A stretch of 64,000 nt of DNA from an uncultured Pseudomonadota bacterium (lineage in GTDB: Bacteria; Pseudomonadota; Gammaproteobacteria; Burkholderiales; SG8-39). The stretch is taken from contig CAILKO010000049.1 of assembly GCA_903834835.1 (NCBI GenBank), positions 1 through 64,000 on the forward strand. Direction: 5' to 3'. Under the pieces are notes generated by a model. The model was not told the DNA's origin. It saw only the letters and a list, made by a program, of their open reading frames with translations, and searched no databases. Below, in pieces: positions 55,811 through 64,000 of this stretch. Position 1 is the stretch's first letter; every line of letters begins with the position of its first letter. The position numbers were made by a program, and so were the translations under genes.

Positions 55811-58800
55811 ATGTTGCCATGTGTCCTGCCCGTCGCCCTGGCGGTTTGTCTGGGCGCGTTTGCGCCCGGCGCACTCGCGCAGCCCGCATCCAGTGCGCCG
55901 GGTACAGCGCGTCCCGCAGCGAAGCCGACGGCAAACCGCCCGGCCCAGCCCGTGCGCCCGGCACCCGGGCGGCCTGCGCTTGCGGACGAGGCCCGCGTCA
56001 GGGAACTGTTGCAGCAGACGCAGAGCACGCTTGAACGCGGCGACTATTCCGGGGCCGAAGCCGCGGGCAAGACACTGGTTGCGGAAAGCGCGAGGGTCTA
56101 CGGAGACGAACATCCGAACGTGGCGGCAGGGCTGAACCTGCTCGGTGCGACCTTGCTTCGCCTGGGACGCTTCAGCGAAGCGGAAGGTCTGTTTCGCCGC
56201 ATGCTCGCGATCTACGAGCGCAGTCTGGGCCCGGACCACGAGTACACGGCTGCGGCACTGAACAGTCTTGCGCTTGTACTGGAGAAGCTTGGCGATTTCA
56301 GCGGTGCCGAGAGCCTGCTGCGTCGCTCGGTCGGGATACTGGAGGCGAAACTCGGGCGTGACAACCCGGACACAGCGACCACGGTTTCGAATCTCGCGCG
56401 TGTGCTCGATGCACAGGGCAAGTTCAGCGGGGGCGGGGCTGAGCGCGCGGCCACGCCAGCCGGGCGCGCAGCCGACCCGGCGGCCGCGATCGCGCTGCGC
56501 GCCCAGGAAGCGCAGCGCCGCGGCGAATTTCAGGAAGCCGAGACCTTGCATCATCAGGTGGTCGTAATCCACGAGAAGGCGCTCGGCGAGCATCCGAGCA
56601 CCGCAACCTCGCTCTCCAACCTCGGCAACGTGCTGTATCTGCAGGGCAAGTACCCGGAATCGGAGGCCGCGTACCGGCGTGCGCTTGCGATGCGCGAGAA
56701 GCTCCTCGGCAGTGATCATCCGGATGTTGCGACCAGTCTGAATAATCTCGCAAACGTGCTGCAGGAGTTGAACAAGGATCAGCGTATCGGTGCTTCGGAA
56801 GCGCGCGCGCGCGCACGCCTGGGCACCGGGCTTGGGGGTGCGACCACCGATGTGGAGGCGATGTACCGGCGTGCGCTCGCGATTCAGGAGCGCGCCCTGG
56901 GCAGGGAGAATCCCGCCACCGCGAACAGTCTGAACAATCTCGCGGTATTGCTCGGGTTGCGTGGCGACTTCGCACAGGCGGAGCATTTGCACCGCGATGC
57001 GCTTGCCTCGATGGAAAAGGTATTCGGCGAGCAGCATCCGGACACAGCGTCTATACTCACCGCGCTCTCTCTCGTGCTGGACCGCCAGGGGAAGCTCGTC
57101 GAAGCGGAGGCATCCTATCAGCGCGCCGTGGAGATTTCGCGGCGCACCGCGAATCCGCGCTCGCTGCTCGTGAACGCGAGCCGCCTCGGCTTCTCGCTCG
57201 CCAAGCGTGGGCGCTTCCGCGAGGCGCTACCCTACTATCTCGAATCCGTGGAGACCCTGGATTTTCTGTACAGCCAGACACGCGGTTACTCGGAGGAGAC
57301 GCGTCAGGCCTTTCTCTCCCAGTTCTCCGCCATCTACCGGGAGACCATCCGCATTCTGCTGCAGCTGAACCGCTCCAACCCTGGCGCAGGCTACGACCGG
57401 CAGGCGCTCGCGGTGGCATCGCGCAATCAGAGCCGCGTATTCACGGAGATGATGCGTCAGGCCGACGTAGCGCGTTTCTCTGGCGAGCCGGAGTTCGTGC
57501 GTCTTCGCGAGAGCCGCGAGCGCCTCCAGGAGACCGTCGCCCAGCTTCGGCAGGCGCGCGCCACGGTGCCCGTGACCTTGCCGAACGCCAGGCAGCGCGC
57601 GGCAGACCTTGGAGCGCAGCTTACGCAGGCAGGCCGGGAGCTGACCACGGTCGACGACGAGATGTGGCGCCGCTATCCGCGCTTCATGGAGCTTGCCAAT
57701 CCTCGCCCGGTCACGGTCGAGGACCTGCAGAGTCGCCTGTTGAAGCCGGGCGAAGCGCTTCTTTCCTATGTCCTGCTGCCGCAGGAGACCGTGATCTTCG
57801 CGCTCACGCAGACGGGATTTCGCATGGTGGTCACGGGCGCGCGGCGCGCGGATCTCGCCAACCGGGTGCATCGCATCCGGCGCGCGATAGACAAGGTCGC
57901 AGCAGGGGAGTCCGTTCTGTTTCTGCGCGATATCGATCCGGAAATGCTGAACGGCCTGTATCGCGATCTGATCGAACCGGTCGAGGCCGACCTCGCGGGC
58001 GCGCAGAAAGTTTTCGTGGTGGCCGACGGCCCCTTGCAAACGCTGCCATTGGAATTGCTGGTGACGCGCTACGCCGAGCCTCAGCGTAGCGGATTCGATG
58101 CGGAGCAGCGCGCAAGCGACGGCAGCGTCGAACGTCCCTATCTCGGCGAGTACCGCAGGCTCGACTATCTGGGAGACCGCCACCGGTTCGCTTATCTGCC
58201 CAGTCTCTCCGCGCTCGTGTCGCAGCGTCTCTATCCCAAGGCAAGAACCGGTCGTCGCACGGAACTTGTCGCGTTTGCAGATCCGGATTTCGAGGTTGTC
58301 GTAGGCAGATCCATGCCCGATCAGACGTTGCGTTCTCTTGCGCGCATGAATATCGGCTTCAGCCGCGGAGCGGGCGGGGCGCCTGTGATTCCGCGTCTGG
58401 CCGAGACTTCGATCGAGGCGAAGGAGATCGCGTCGGTGTTGGGCGGGGAGAGCCACCTGTTCATCGGCGATCGGGCACAGGAGCGGGTGGTGAAGAAGGG
58501 CGAACTGCGCGATGCGCGCTTTGTGCTGTTCGCGACCCATGGTTTCCTGGGCGGCGAGTTCCTGGCAAGCGATCTGCCTGCGGGCGAGGGCGACGCGCCG
58601 CGGCCGGCTGCCCAGGGACAGAGCCAACCCGCCCTTGCGCTCACCCTGGTGGGCGACCTGGCCGGCGAAGATGGACTCCTCACGATGAAGGAGATCATCG
58701 AGGACCTGGAACTGGATGCTGAACTCGTGGCACTGTCCGCCTGCAACACGGCGGGTGACAGCGCGGAAGCGAACAACGGAGAAGGCTTTGCCGGTCTCAC

Positions 58801-59041
58801 GCGCGCGTTCATGTATGCCGGCGCGCGCAGCCTGCTCGTTTCGCACTGGAGCGTGGACAGTCTGTCGACCCAGAACCTGATGACAGCGACCTTTCGCAAT
58901 ATCCGCGAAGGAATGAGCGCCATCGCGGCAATGAGCGCCGCCGAACGCGCACTGCGAACCGAAGACTATGCCAACGGGCAGTATCATTTCTCGCGCGCGC
59001 ACCCGTTCTTCTGGGCGCCGTTCGTCTACGTCGGCGACTGA
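55811..59041 (+). CDS. Exported TPR-CHAT protein (caspase-like peptidase domain)
   Basis: A 1076-residue protein. The signal peptide (VLPVALAVCLGAFAPGALAQ) is followed by a Pro/Ala-rich linker, then seven or more kinesin-light-chain-type TPR units (GDYSGAEAAGKTLVAES, ERSLGPDHEYTAAALNSLALVLEKLGDFSGAE and similar) up to about residue 480. A helical region follows, and the CHAT domain occupies the last ~330 residues. The caspase-like dyad is intact: His in VLFATHGFLGG and Cys in ALSACNTAGD. The export signal puts the peptidase outside the cytoplasm. It heads a group with an adenylate cyclase (18 bases on) and two FecR-like proteins. Confidence 0.9.
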   Translation: MLPCVLPVALAVCLGAFAPGALAQPASSAPGTARPAAKPTANRPAQPVRPAPGRPALADEARVRELLQQTQSTLERGDYSGAEAAGKTLVAESARVYGDEHPNVAAGLNLLGATLLRLGRFSEAEGLFRRMLAIYERSLGPDHEYTAAALNSLALVLEKLGDFSGAESLLRRSVGILEAKLGRDNPDTATTVSNLARVLDAQGKFSGGGAERAATPAGRAADPAAAIALRAQEAQRRGEFQEAETLHHQVVVIHEKALGEHPSTATSLSNLGNVLYLQGKYPESEAAYRRALAMREKLLGSDHPDVATSLNNLANVLQELNKDQRIGASEARARARLGTGLGGATTDVEAMYRRALAIQERALGRENPATANSLNNLAVLLGLRGDFAQAEHLHRDALASMEKVFGEQHPDTASILTALSLVLDRQGKLVEAEASYQRAVEISRRTANPRSLLVNASRLGFSLAKRGRFREALPYYLESVETLDFLYSQTRGYSEETRQAFLSQFSAIYRETIRILLQLNRSNPGAGYDRQALAVASRNQSRVFTEMMRQADVARFSGEPEFVRLRESRERLQETVAQLRQARATVPVTLPNARQRAADLGAQLTQAGRELTTVDDEMWRRYPRFMELANPRPVTVEDLQSRLLKPGEALLSYVLLPQETVIFALTQTGFRMVVTGARRADLANRVHRIRRAIDKVAAGESVLFLRDIDPEMLNGLYRDLIEPVEADLAGAQKVFVVADGPLQTLPLELLVTRYAEPQRSGFDAEQRASDGSVERPYLGEYRRLDYLGDRHRFAYLPSLSALVSQRLYPKARTGRRTELVAFADPDFEVVVGRSMPDQTLRSLARMNIGFSRGAGGAPVIPRLAETSIEAKEIASVLGGESHLFIGDRAQERVVKKGELRDARFVLFATHGFLGGEFLASDLPAGEGDAPRPAAQGQSQPALALTLVGDLAGEDGLLTMKEIIEDLELDAELVALSACNTAGDSAEANNGEGFAGLTRAFMYAGARSLLVSHWSVDSLSTQNLMTATFRNIREGMSAIAAMSAAERALRTEDYANGQYHFSRAHPFFWAPFVYVGD

Positions 59042-59059
59042 TGCCGCGATGAATCTTTC

Positions 59060-60967
59060 ATGAGACCCAGCATGCGGAATGGACAATCCACAGGTCGCAG
59101 CGCGGCGAACAAGCGACTGGTGTTCTGGTTTGCAGTCGTAGTGCTGGCGACATCGGCGGCGTTCGGGCTCGCACGCACGAGTGGCGTGCGCAGCATGGAG
59201 AATTTCTACTACGACTACTGGCATGTGCTGACCGGGGTGCGCTACGAGCCCCGTCACGCTGCTTTCGTGTCGATGGACGACGAGACGCTGGTCGCACTGA
59301 AGGACGATCCGCTCGCATTCTGGGCCCCTCACTTCGGACGTGCGATGTCCGTGCTGGACCAGGCGGGGGCAGCGGTGGTCGGCCTCGATTTCATCTACCA
59401 GGTGAGCGCGGAGAGCTGGCTGAAGAAGCTGAACCTCCCGGACAGCGCAATCTCGCGCAACTACGACGCGCCGCTGCGCGCGGCGCTCGCGTCTGGCAAC
59501 AAGATCCTGATCACTCATCTCGTCACGCTGAACACCGGCGAACTTGACCTGCTCCTGCCGCCCGAGGACCAGCGCTACCTGCTGCCAGCAGGCATGAACG
59601 ATCTGGGCGTCGCGAATCTATTCCCGGACGACGACAAACATGTGCGGCGCTTCTACCCGGTCCTGATACCCGATCCAGGCGTGCCGGGCATTGGTTTCGC
59701 GATGCAGCTCTCTCTGCGTGCCGCCCGCGCGGACCCCGCAGCCGAGGTCTGGAGCATGGGCGGCGAGCAGATTGCGCGTGCCACCCTGCCGCGCATGATC
59801 GGCTATGCAGGGCCGCCGGGGACCATCCCGACGGTGTCGATGAACGCGTTGTTGAAGGACAACGCGCTCGATGACCCTGCGGTAAAGGCGCTGAAGGGGC
59901 GAGTCGTTGTGATCGGCGCGAACAATGCGGGCACGTCAGACCGGCATTTCACGCCCTATTCGCGAGGTGCGCGCGCCGACCAGATGGCCGGCGCGGAAAT
60001 TCACGCAAACATTGTGGAGACGATCCTCTCCGGCCGCTATCCGCACAGCCTGCCGGCCTGGGGAGAGGGGGCGTATGTGGCGCTCATCGTGGCGCTTTGT
60101 GCGTTCTTCTTTCTGCGGTTGCATGTGGGCTGGGGGGCGGTGCTTGCGTTCGGTGCCATGATCTTCGTGGCAGCGCCGTCGTACCTGTTTTTCAGGCAGA
60201 ACTGGGTCCTGCCGGTGGCCGAGCCGCAGCTCGCACTGCTTGGAGCCTATCTCCTGACGCTCGGATTGCGCCTTACAGGGGAGGAGCGCGAGCGCTCCCG
60301 GATACGGCAGATATTCGGACGCTATGTTTCTGACGAAGTCGTCGCCAAGCTCCTATCCGACGATCGCCGGCCCGATCTGGGCGGGGAGGCTTTGCAGGTC
60401 ACGGTGCTCTTTTCCGACATCCGGAACTTCACCACCATTTCCGAGAAGCTCTCCGCGCATGAAGTCGTGGAAATGCTGAACGCTTATTTCACACGCGTAT
60501 GCGAGCCGATCCTGGAACAGGGCGGGACGGTGGACAAATACATCGGCGATGCGGTGATGGCAGTATTCGGTTCGCCGGTCACCTATCCGGACCATGCGCG
60601 GCGCGCGGTCCGGGCGGCGATCGGCATGGCACGCGAGGCCGCGGCATTCACTGAGTGGATGCAGCATCGCTTCCCGGACCGTGGTCTGCCGGTATTCGGC
60701 ATCGGTGTCGGCATGCACACGGGAGAAGCGGTCATCGGGGACATCGGTACCCCGAAGCGCAAGGAATTTACGGCGATCGGAGATACCGTGAACGCGGCCT
60801 CCCGTCTGGAGGGGGTGACCAAGGAACTCAAATGCGTCATTGCGGCGAGCGAGGCGACGATAGTGGCGGCGGGCGAAGGCATCCGCACGGGGAAGCGAGA
60901 GAGCGTAACGGTGAAAGGCCGCGCCGAGCCGATCACTGTGTTCGAGGTTCTCGACATGTCGGGCTAG
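59060..60967 (+). CDS. CHASE2-domain class III adenylate cyclase
   Basis: A 635-residue membrane protein. One N-terminal helix (LVFWFAVVVLATSAAFGLA) leads to a periplasmic CHASE2 sensor (residues ~45-330, with VSMDDETLVALKDDPLAFW and GAAVVGLDFIYQ). Three helices follow, then a cyclase domain (~410-630). Metal-binding Asp residues lie in VTVLFSDIRNFTTISE and DKYIGDAVMAVFG. The Lys in KRKEFTAIGDTVNAASRLE supports ATP over GTP, so cAMP is the expected product. It follows the CHAT gene by 18 bases, so co-expression is likely. Confidence 0.92.
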   Translation: MRPSMRNGQSTGRSAANKRLVFWFAVVVLATSAAFGLARTSGVRSMENFYYDYWHVLTGVRYEPRHAAFVSMDDETLVALKDDPLAFWAPHFGRAMSVLDQAGAAVVGLDFIYQVSAESWLKKLNLPDSAISRNYDAPLRAALASGNKILITHLVTLNTGELDLLLPPEDQRYLLPAGMNDLGVANLFPDDDKHVRRFYPVLIPDPGVPGIGFAMQLSLRAARADPAAEVWSMGGEQIARATLPRMIGYAGPPGTIPTVSMNALLKDNALDDPAVKALKGRVVVIGANNAGTSDRHFTPYSRGARADQMAGAEIHANIVETILSGRYPHSLPAWGEGAYVALIVALCAFFFLRLHVGWGAVLAFGAMIFVAAPSYLFFRQNWVLPVAEPQLALLGAYLLTLGLRLTGEERERSRIRQIFGRYVSDEVVAKLLSDDRRPDLGGEALQVTVLFSDIRNFTTISEKLSAHEVVEMLNAYFTRVCEPILEQGGTVDKYIGDAVMAVFGSPVTYPDHARRAVRAAIGMAREAAAFTEWMQHRFPDRGLPVFGIGVGMHTGEAVIGDIGTPKRKEFTAIGDTVNAASRLEGVTKELKCVIAASEATIVAAGEGIRTGKRESVTVKGRAEPITVFEVLDMSG

Positions 60968-61089
60968 AGCGACGATATTGTGGCGAAAGTGACTTATTTC
61001 ACGCCTGCGGAGTGAGGGAATTCATAACTCTCCCGCCTGGGGTGCGGCGTACAATGCGCCGGCAGCGATGTAGTTCCGGAGACTTGAAC

Positions 61090-61770
61090 ATGAACAACAG
61101 TGGCTTCATTGCAGTCCGCATTTTCGCTTTTCTGGTCGCCGCTTGCTCGGCGACTGGCGCGAATGCGCAGACCTCCGTGCAGCCTGCGGATGTTGCGGTG
61201 GTCGCGCAGGTCCAGGGCGATGTCGGTTATGTCGCCGCGAGCCGGGAGCAGGGGCGTATTTCACCCTACATGCGCGTGCGTGACGGAGACAGGTTGACGC
61301 TTGGCGCGGGCGCTGAACTGCGCATCGTGTTCTTTGACACCGGTCGCGCAGAGCGCTGGGTCGGGCCAGCAAGCCTGAGGGCAGCGAAGGGCGCCGCGCA
61401 GGCGCTCGCCGGCAAACCTGTGGAGGTCGGCAAGATGCCGACGAGCGCGCCGGTACGCATTGCGAGGGTCCCGGCACTGCTGCAGAACGCGAAGCTGGGC
61501 GGCATCCAGGTGCGCGGCGGGCCGCCTAAGGGATCGGGCAGCGCTGAGCGCGACAAGTCGGTGCGCGAGGCGCGCGCGGCCTATGACGAAATGCGTCTTG
61601 GGGCGACAGCCACCGACATCACTCCGGAACTCTTCCTTTATTCTGCGTTGTCGGAGTATGCACTGTATGACCAGATGGAGCCGGTGGTGAAGGAGATGCT
61701 GCGTCGGCAGCCGGACAGCGAGGAAGCAAAGAGTTTCGCTGGCTGGCTGAAAACACGTACGGGGCACTAG
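61090..61770 (+). CDS. Exported FecR-like protein, copy 1
   Basis: A 226-residue protein with a signal peptide ending ATGANAQ. The FecR-like beta domain follows: VAQVQGDVGYVAASREQGRISPYMRVRDGDRLTLGAGAELRIVFFDTGRAERWVGPA. The C-terminal ~60 residues form a helical unit (DITPELFLYSALSEYALYDQMEPVVKEMLRRQPDSEE) shared with the next gene. It lacks the FecR transmembrane anti-sigma part, so a periplasmic or surface structural role is more likely. Confidence 0.78.
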   Translation: MNNSGFIAVRIFAFLVAACSATGANAQTSVQPADVAVVAQVQGDVGYVAASREQGRISPYMRVRDGDRLTLGAGAELRIVFFDTGRAERWVGPASLRAAKGAAQALAGKPVEVGKMPTSAPVRIARVPALLQNAKLGGIQVRGGPPKGSGSAERDKSVREARAAYDEMRLGATATDITPELFLYSALSEYALYDQMEPVVKEMLRRQPDSEEAKSFAGWLKTRTGH

Positions 61771-61833
61771 GCGGGCTCGCACAGTTGTTTTGATATCGTT
61801 TCAACGGACAAAGCTAAGGGCGGAGAACTGAAA

Positions 61834-62517
61834 ATGAATCTCGCAGGGGCAACCAGGTTCGTGGTGTCGGCGGCGTTGATCACGGGGGCAACTTCAGTGC
61901 TCGCGGCGACAGGAGACGCGGCGCTCGTCAACCAGCTGATGGGCAACGTCAGCTATACAAGCGGCAAGGAGAGCAGCAAGGTGACCGCTTTCATGAAGGT
62001 GCGCGAGGGCGACCGTTTCAACGTGCCGGCAGGCGCCCAGGTTAGGATTGTCTACCTGCAGAATGGCCGCCAGGAATCGTATGGCGGACCGGCGGCCTTT
62101 ACCGCGGGTGGGCAGCAGAGCACTGTACAAAGCGGGAGCCAGCCTCAGGTCTCTACGCTGCCTGCGGGCGTATCGCAGAAAATCTCCCAGACCCCGGAGC
62201 TGATTCAGATAGCCCGTCTCGGCCGTTCCGGGGGCGTGGCGGTTCGCGGCACGGTGCGCGATGCCCGTCTGAATCCGCAGCAACAGGCCGAAGTGCGCCA
62301 GGCGAAGGAAACCTACAAGAAGCTGCGTGCCCAGGCTGGGGCGGACGACATCACGCCGGAGCTCTATCTTTATGCGGTACTGCAGGACAATCTGCTGTAC
62401 GAGGACATGAAGCCGGTAGTCGAAGACATGGCGCGCCGCCAGCCAGGCAACGCGGACATCGCTGCCCTGGTCGAGTACGTCAAGGTCAAGACGGTGCCGC
62501 AAGCCACCAAGCAATAA
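61834..62517 (+). CDS. Exported FecR-like protein, copy 2
   Basis: A 227-residue paralogue of the preceding gene. The signal peptide ends TSVLAA. MKVREGDRFNVPAGAQVRIVYLQNGRQESYGGPAAF lines up with the FecR part of copy 1, and DITPELYLYAVLQDNLLYEDMKPVVEDMARRQPGNADI with its C-terminal unit. The middle differs, and the tail is Lys-rich. It ends the CHAT-cyclase-FecR-like run and is closed by a strong terminator. Confidence 0.78.
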   Translation: MNLAGATRFVVSAALITGATSVLAATGDAALVNQLMGNVSYTSGKESSKVTAFMKVREGDRFNVPAGAQVRIVYLQNGRQESYGGPAAFTAGGQQSTVQSGSQPQVSTLPAGVSQKISQTPELIQIARLGRSGGVAVRGTVRDARLNPQQQAEVRQAKETYKKLRAQAGADDITPELYLYAVLQDNLLYEDMKPVVEDMARRQPGNADIAALVEYVKVKTVPQATKQ

Positions 62518-62541
62518 GCAACAGACGCTGCGTCGGCGCAA

Positions 62542-62587
62542 CAAAGCAGAACGGCCCGCCGGGAAACCGGCGGGCCGTTCTGCTTTG
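62542..62587. terminator. Bidirectional Rho-independent terminator
   Basis: A perfect 21-base stem (62542-62562 with 62567-62587) encloses the tetraloop GAAA. It carries CAAAG at one end and CTTTG at the other. It separates the FecR-like gene from the convergent RND pump gene. The U-tracts are short (TTT) but the stem is very stable. Confidence 0.75.
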
Positions 62588-62613
62588 GATTTCCGTGATG
62601 CGGGAGATGGTGG

Positions 62614-64000
62614 CTAGTCGGCTTTCTTCTCCAGGACCGGGTGTCCGGTAACGCCGCCTTGCACGTGGTGTCCGGCGGGAACGTCGTCCATGCCGTGCGC
62701 CTCCACGTGCGCCTTGCGCGCGAGCAGCGAGTAGGCGACCGGGACTACGAACAGGGTGAGCAGCGTGCCGAAGGACATGCCCCCCACGATGACCATGCCG
62801 ATCTGGCTGCGCGATTCCGCGCCGGCGCCGTGAGCGAGGGCGAGCGGGACTGCACCGAGCACCATGGCGCCGGTGGTCATCAGAATCGGGCGCAAACGCA
62901 TGGTCGCCGCGTTCACGATGGCCTCGTGCATCTCCTCTCCCTTGGCACGCAACTGGTTGGTGAACTCAACGATCAGGATGCCGTGCTTGGTGATCAGGCC
63001 GACAAGCGTAATCAGGCCCACCTGGCTGTAGATGTTTAGCGTACCTCCGCTCACCCACAGCAGGAAGAGCGCACCAGTCATCGAGAGCGGAACGGACAGC
63101 ATGATCACGAAGGGCGAGGTAAAACTCTCGAATTGCGCGGAGAGGACCAGGTAGATGAAAAAGAGCGCGAGGATGAATACGAAGTAGATCTCGCTCCCGG
63201 AAGCCCTGAATTCCAGGGATTGCCCGTCAAGGCCGGTCTGGGCGCTGGCGCCCAGCGTTGTCTTCGCGGCCGCTTCGAAGGCCTTGAGGCCTTCATCAAT
63301 GGAATAGCCCGGCGCTAGGGTCGCGGTCACCTTCACAGCGCGCAGGCGCTGGAAGTGGTTCAGCGACTGCGGCGCAACGCCCTCGCGGACATCGACGAAG
63401 TTGGAGAGCTGGATCATCGTGCCGTTGCGGCTGCGGACGTAGATGTCGCTGATGTCTGCGGGCGAGGAGCGGTCCACGGGCGCTACCTGAACCAGCACGT
63501 CATATTGCTCGCCGTCTCGCTTGAAGCGGGTGACCTGACGGCCGCCGAGCATGGTTTCCAGCGTCCTGCCCACGTTGTCCACGTTCACGCCGACATCCCC
63601 CAGTTTGTCCCGGTTGATCTGCACGCGGACTTCGGGTGTGTTCAAACGCAGATCTGTCTGCAGGTTCTGGGTGCCGGGGAATTTGCGCACCTCCTCGAGG
63701 AAGCGCTCGACCATGCGGTTCAGTTCCGCATACGGCACCTGGGCCATGATCACGAACTCGATCGGCGTCGAGCGAAAACGCTGCCCGAGCGACGGCGGGT
63801 TGATTGTGAACACCTGGGCGCCCGGGATGGTCGCGAGCTTCGGTCGAAGGTCTTCGGCGATCTGTTGCTGAGTGCGCTTGCGCTCCTCCCAGGGCTTCAG
63901 CCGCAGGATCGCATTGCCGTCCACCACGGTGGGAAAGCCTGCGATCGCGGTATATGCGAAGGCGTCAGGCACCTCGCTGTAATAGGCCTCGATCGCCTTC
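62614..64000 (-). CDS. RND efflux pump inner-membrane transporter (partial, C-terminal part)
   Basis: C-terminal ~462 residues of a resistance-nodulation-division pump; the 5' end lies beyond the right edge. The porter domain (PEVRVQINRDKLGDVGVNVDNVGRTLETMLGGRQV, RSRNGTMIQLSNFVDVREGVAPQ) is followed by the last transmembrane set (IYFVFILALFFIYLVLSAQFESFTSPFVIMLSVPLSMTGALF, LITLVGLITKHGILIVEF, LRPILMTTGAMVLGAVPLA, GMSFGTLLTLFVVPVAY). These are HAE1-type multidrug-pump patterns. Its adaptor gene is expected outside the window. The tail is His-rich. Confidence 0.93.
   Translation of the reverse strand, partial: KAIEAYYSEVPDAFAYTAIAGFPTVVDGNAILRLKPWEERKRTQQQIAEDLRPKLATIPGAQVFTINPPSLGQRFRSTPIEFVIMAQVPYAELNRMVERFLEEVRKFPGTQNLQTDLRLNTPEVRVQINRDKLGDVGVNVDNVGRTLETMLGGRQVTRFKRDGEQYDVLVQVAPVDRSSPADISDIYVRSRNGTMIQLSNFVDVREGVAPQSLNHFQRLRAVKVTATLAPGYSIDEGLKAFEAAAKTTLGASAQTGLDGQSLEFRASGSEIYFVFILALFFIYLVLSAQFESFTSPFVIMLSVPLSMTGALFLLWVSGGTLNIYSQVGLITLVGLITKHGILIVEFTNQLRAKGEEMHEAIVNAATMRLRPILMTTGAMVLGAVPLALAHGAGAESRSQIGMVIVGGMSFGTLLTLFVVPVAYSLLARKAHVEAHGMDDVPAGHHVQGGVTGHPVLEKKAD

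Overview
The window looks like chromosome from a GC-rich betaproteobacterium, probably of the Burkholderiales type. The evidence is very high GC at third codon positions, four tripartite-tricarboxylate (Bug/TctC-type) periplasmic receptors without their membrane partners, scattered aromatic-degradation genes, a YheS-type ABC-F protein and a sigma-32 promoter before clpB. This placement is inferred from gene content only. I saw no rRNA, tRNA, CRISPR array, insertion sequence or prophage.

Layout. 1-1659: molybdate uptake (modB cut by the edge, modA, a single-domain ModE-like regulator) with a ModE-type operator before modA. 1742-3108: arsenosugar-type radical SAM gene arsS coupled to an AhpD-like gene. 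3204-8599: ABC-F protein, diguanylate cyclase, exported thioredoxin-fold protein, PPOX-fold protein, cysteine hydrolase. 8698-11264: molybdenum cofactor genes mobB-moeA-moaD-moaE. 11281-14988: pseudouridine synthase with an upstream coding extension lacking a normal start, fluoride channel, LTA-synthase-like sulfatase. 15020-18073: short-chain dehydrogenase plus cupin, divergent from a Rieske dioxygenase alpha/beta pair. 18081-22650: DUF4189 protein, clpB, two envelope proteins. 22694-25719: LigJ-like hydratase, class II aldolase, Tat-exported dienelactone hydrolase. 25894-33150: permuted GTPase YlqF, Fe(III) ABC transporter fbpABC with a possible Fur box, carbamate kinase coupled to a COG2403-type GTPase.

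33218-33886 is the most striking gene. It is a FrnE/DsbA-family oxidoreductase whose first active-site cysteine codon is an in-frame TGA (U-P-W-C), followed by a hairpin at a SECIS-like distance. It is a strong selenoprotein candidate that ordinary gene calling would truncate. 33985-48166: four solute receptors interleaved with small oxygenases (cupin, PhyH), an FkbM methyltransferase, a C-C bond hydrolase, small membrane proteins and a tandem pair of MFS transporters. 48278-54948: a symporter-linked sensor kinase with a tiny membrane protein and a receiver protein, an MHS transporter, an OmpR-type regulator and an exported AlgH-like protein. 55226-62517: UspA, then a same-strand group of an exported TPR-CHAT caspase-like protein, a CHASE2 adenylate cyclase and two related FecR-like exported proteins. 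62614-64000: C-terminal part of an RND efflux pump.

Four copies of a palindrome with core ATAGTAAC-N6-GTTACTAT lie between genes (10730, 24717, 33949, 45093). Their outer arms differ between copies but stay complementary. Each lies 26-141 bp upstream of a gene start, and one lies between the selenoprotein candidate and a 5'-truncated AHSA1-family remnant. They look like operators of an unknown regulator or a small dispersed repeat family. No stretch over 300 bases is without a feature; the longest without a conventional gene is 11265-11709, which carries the coding extension.
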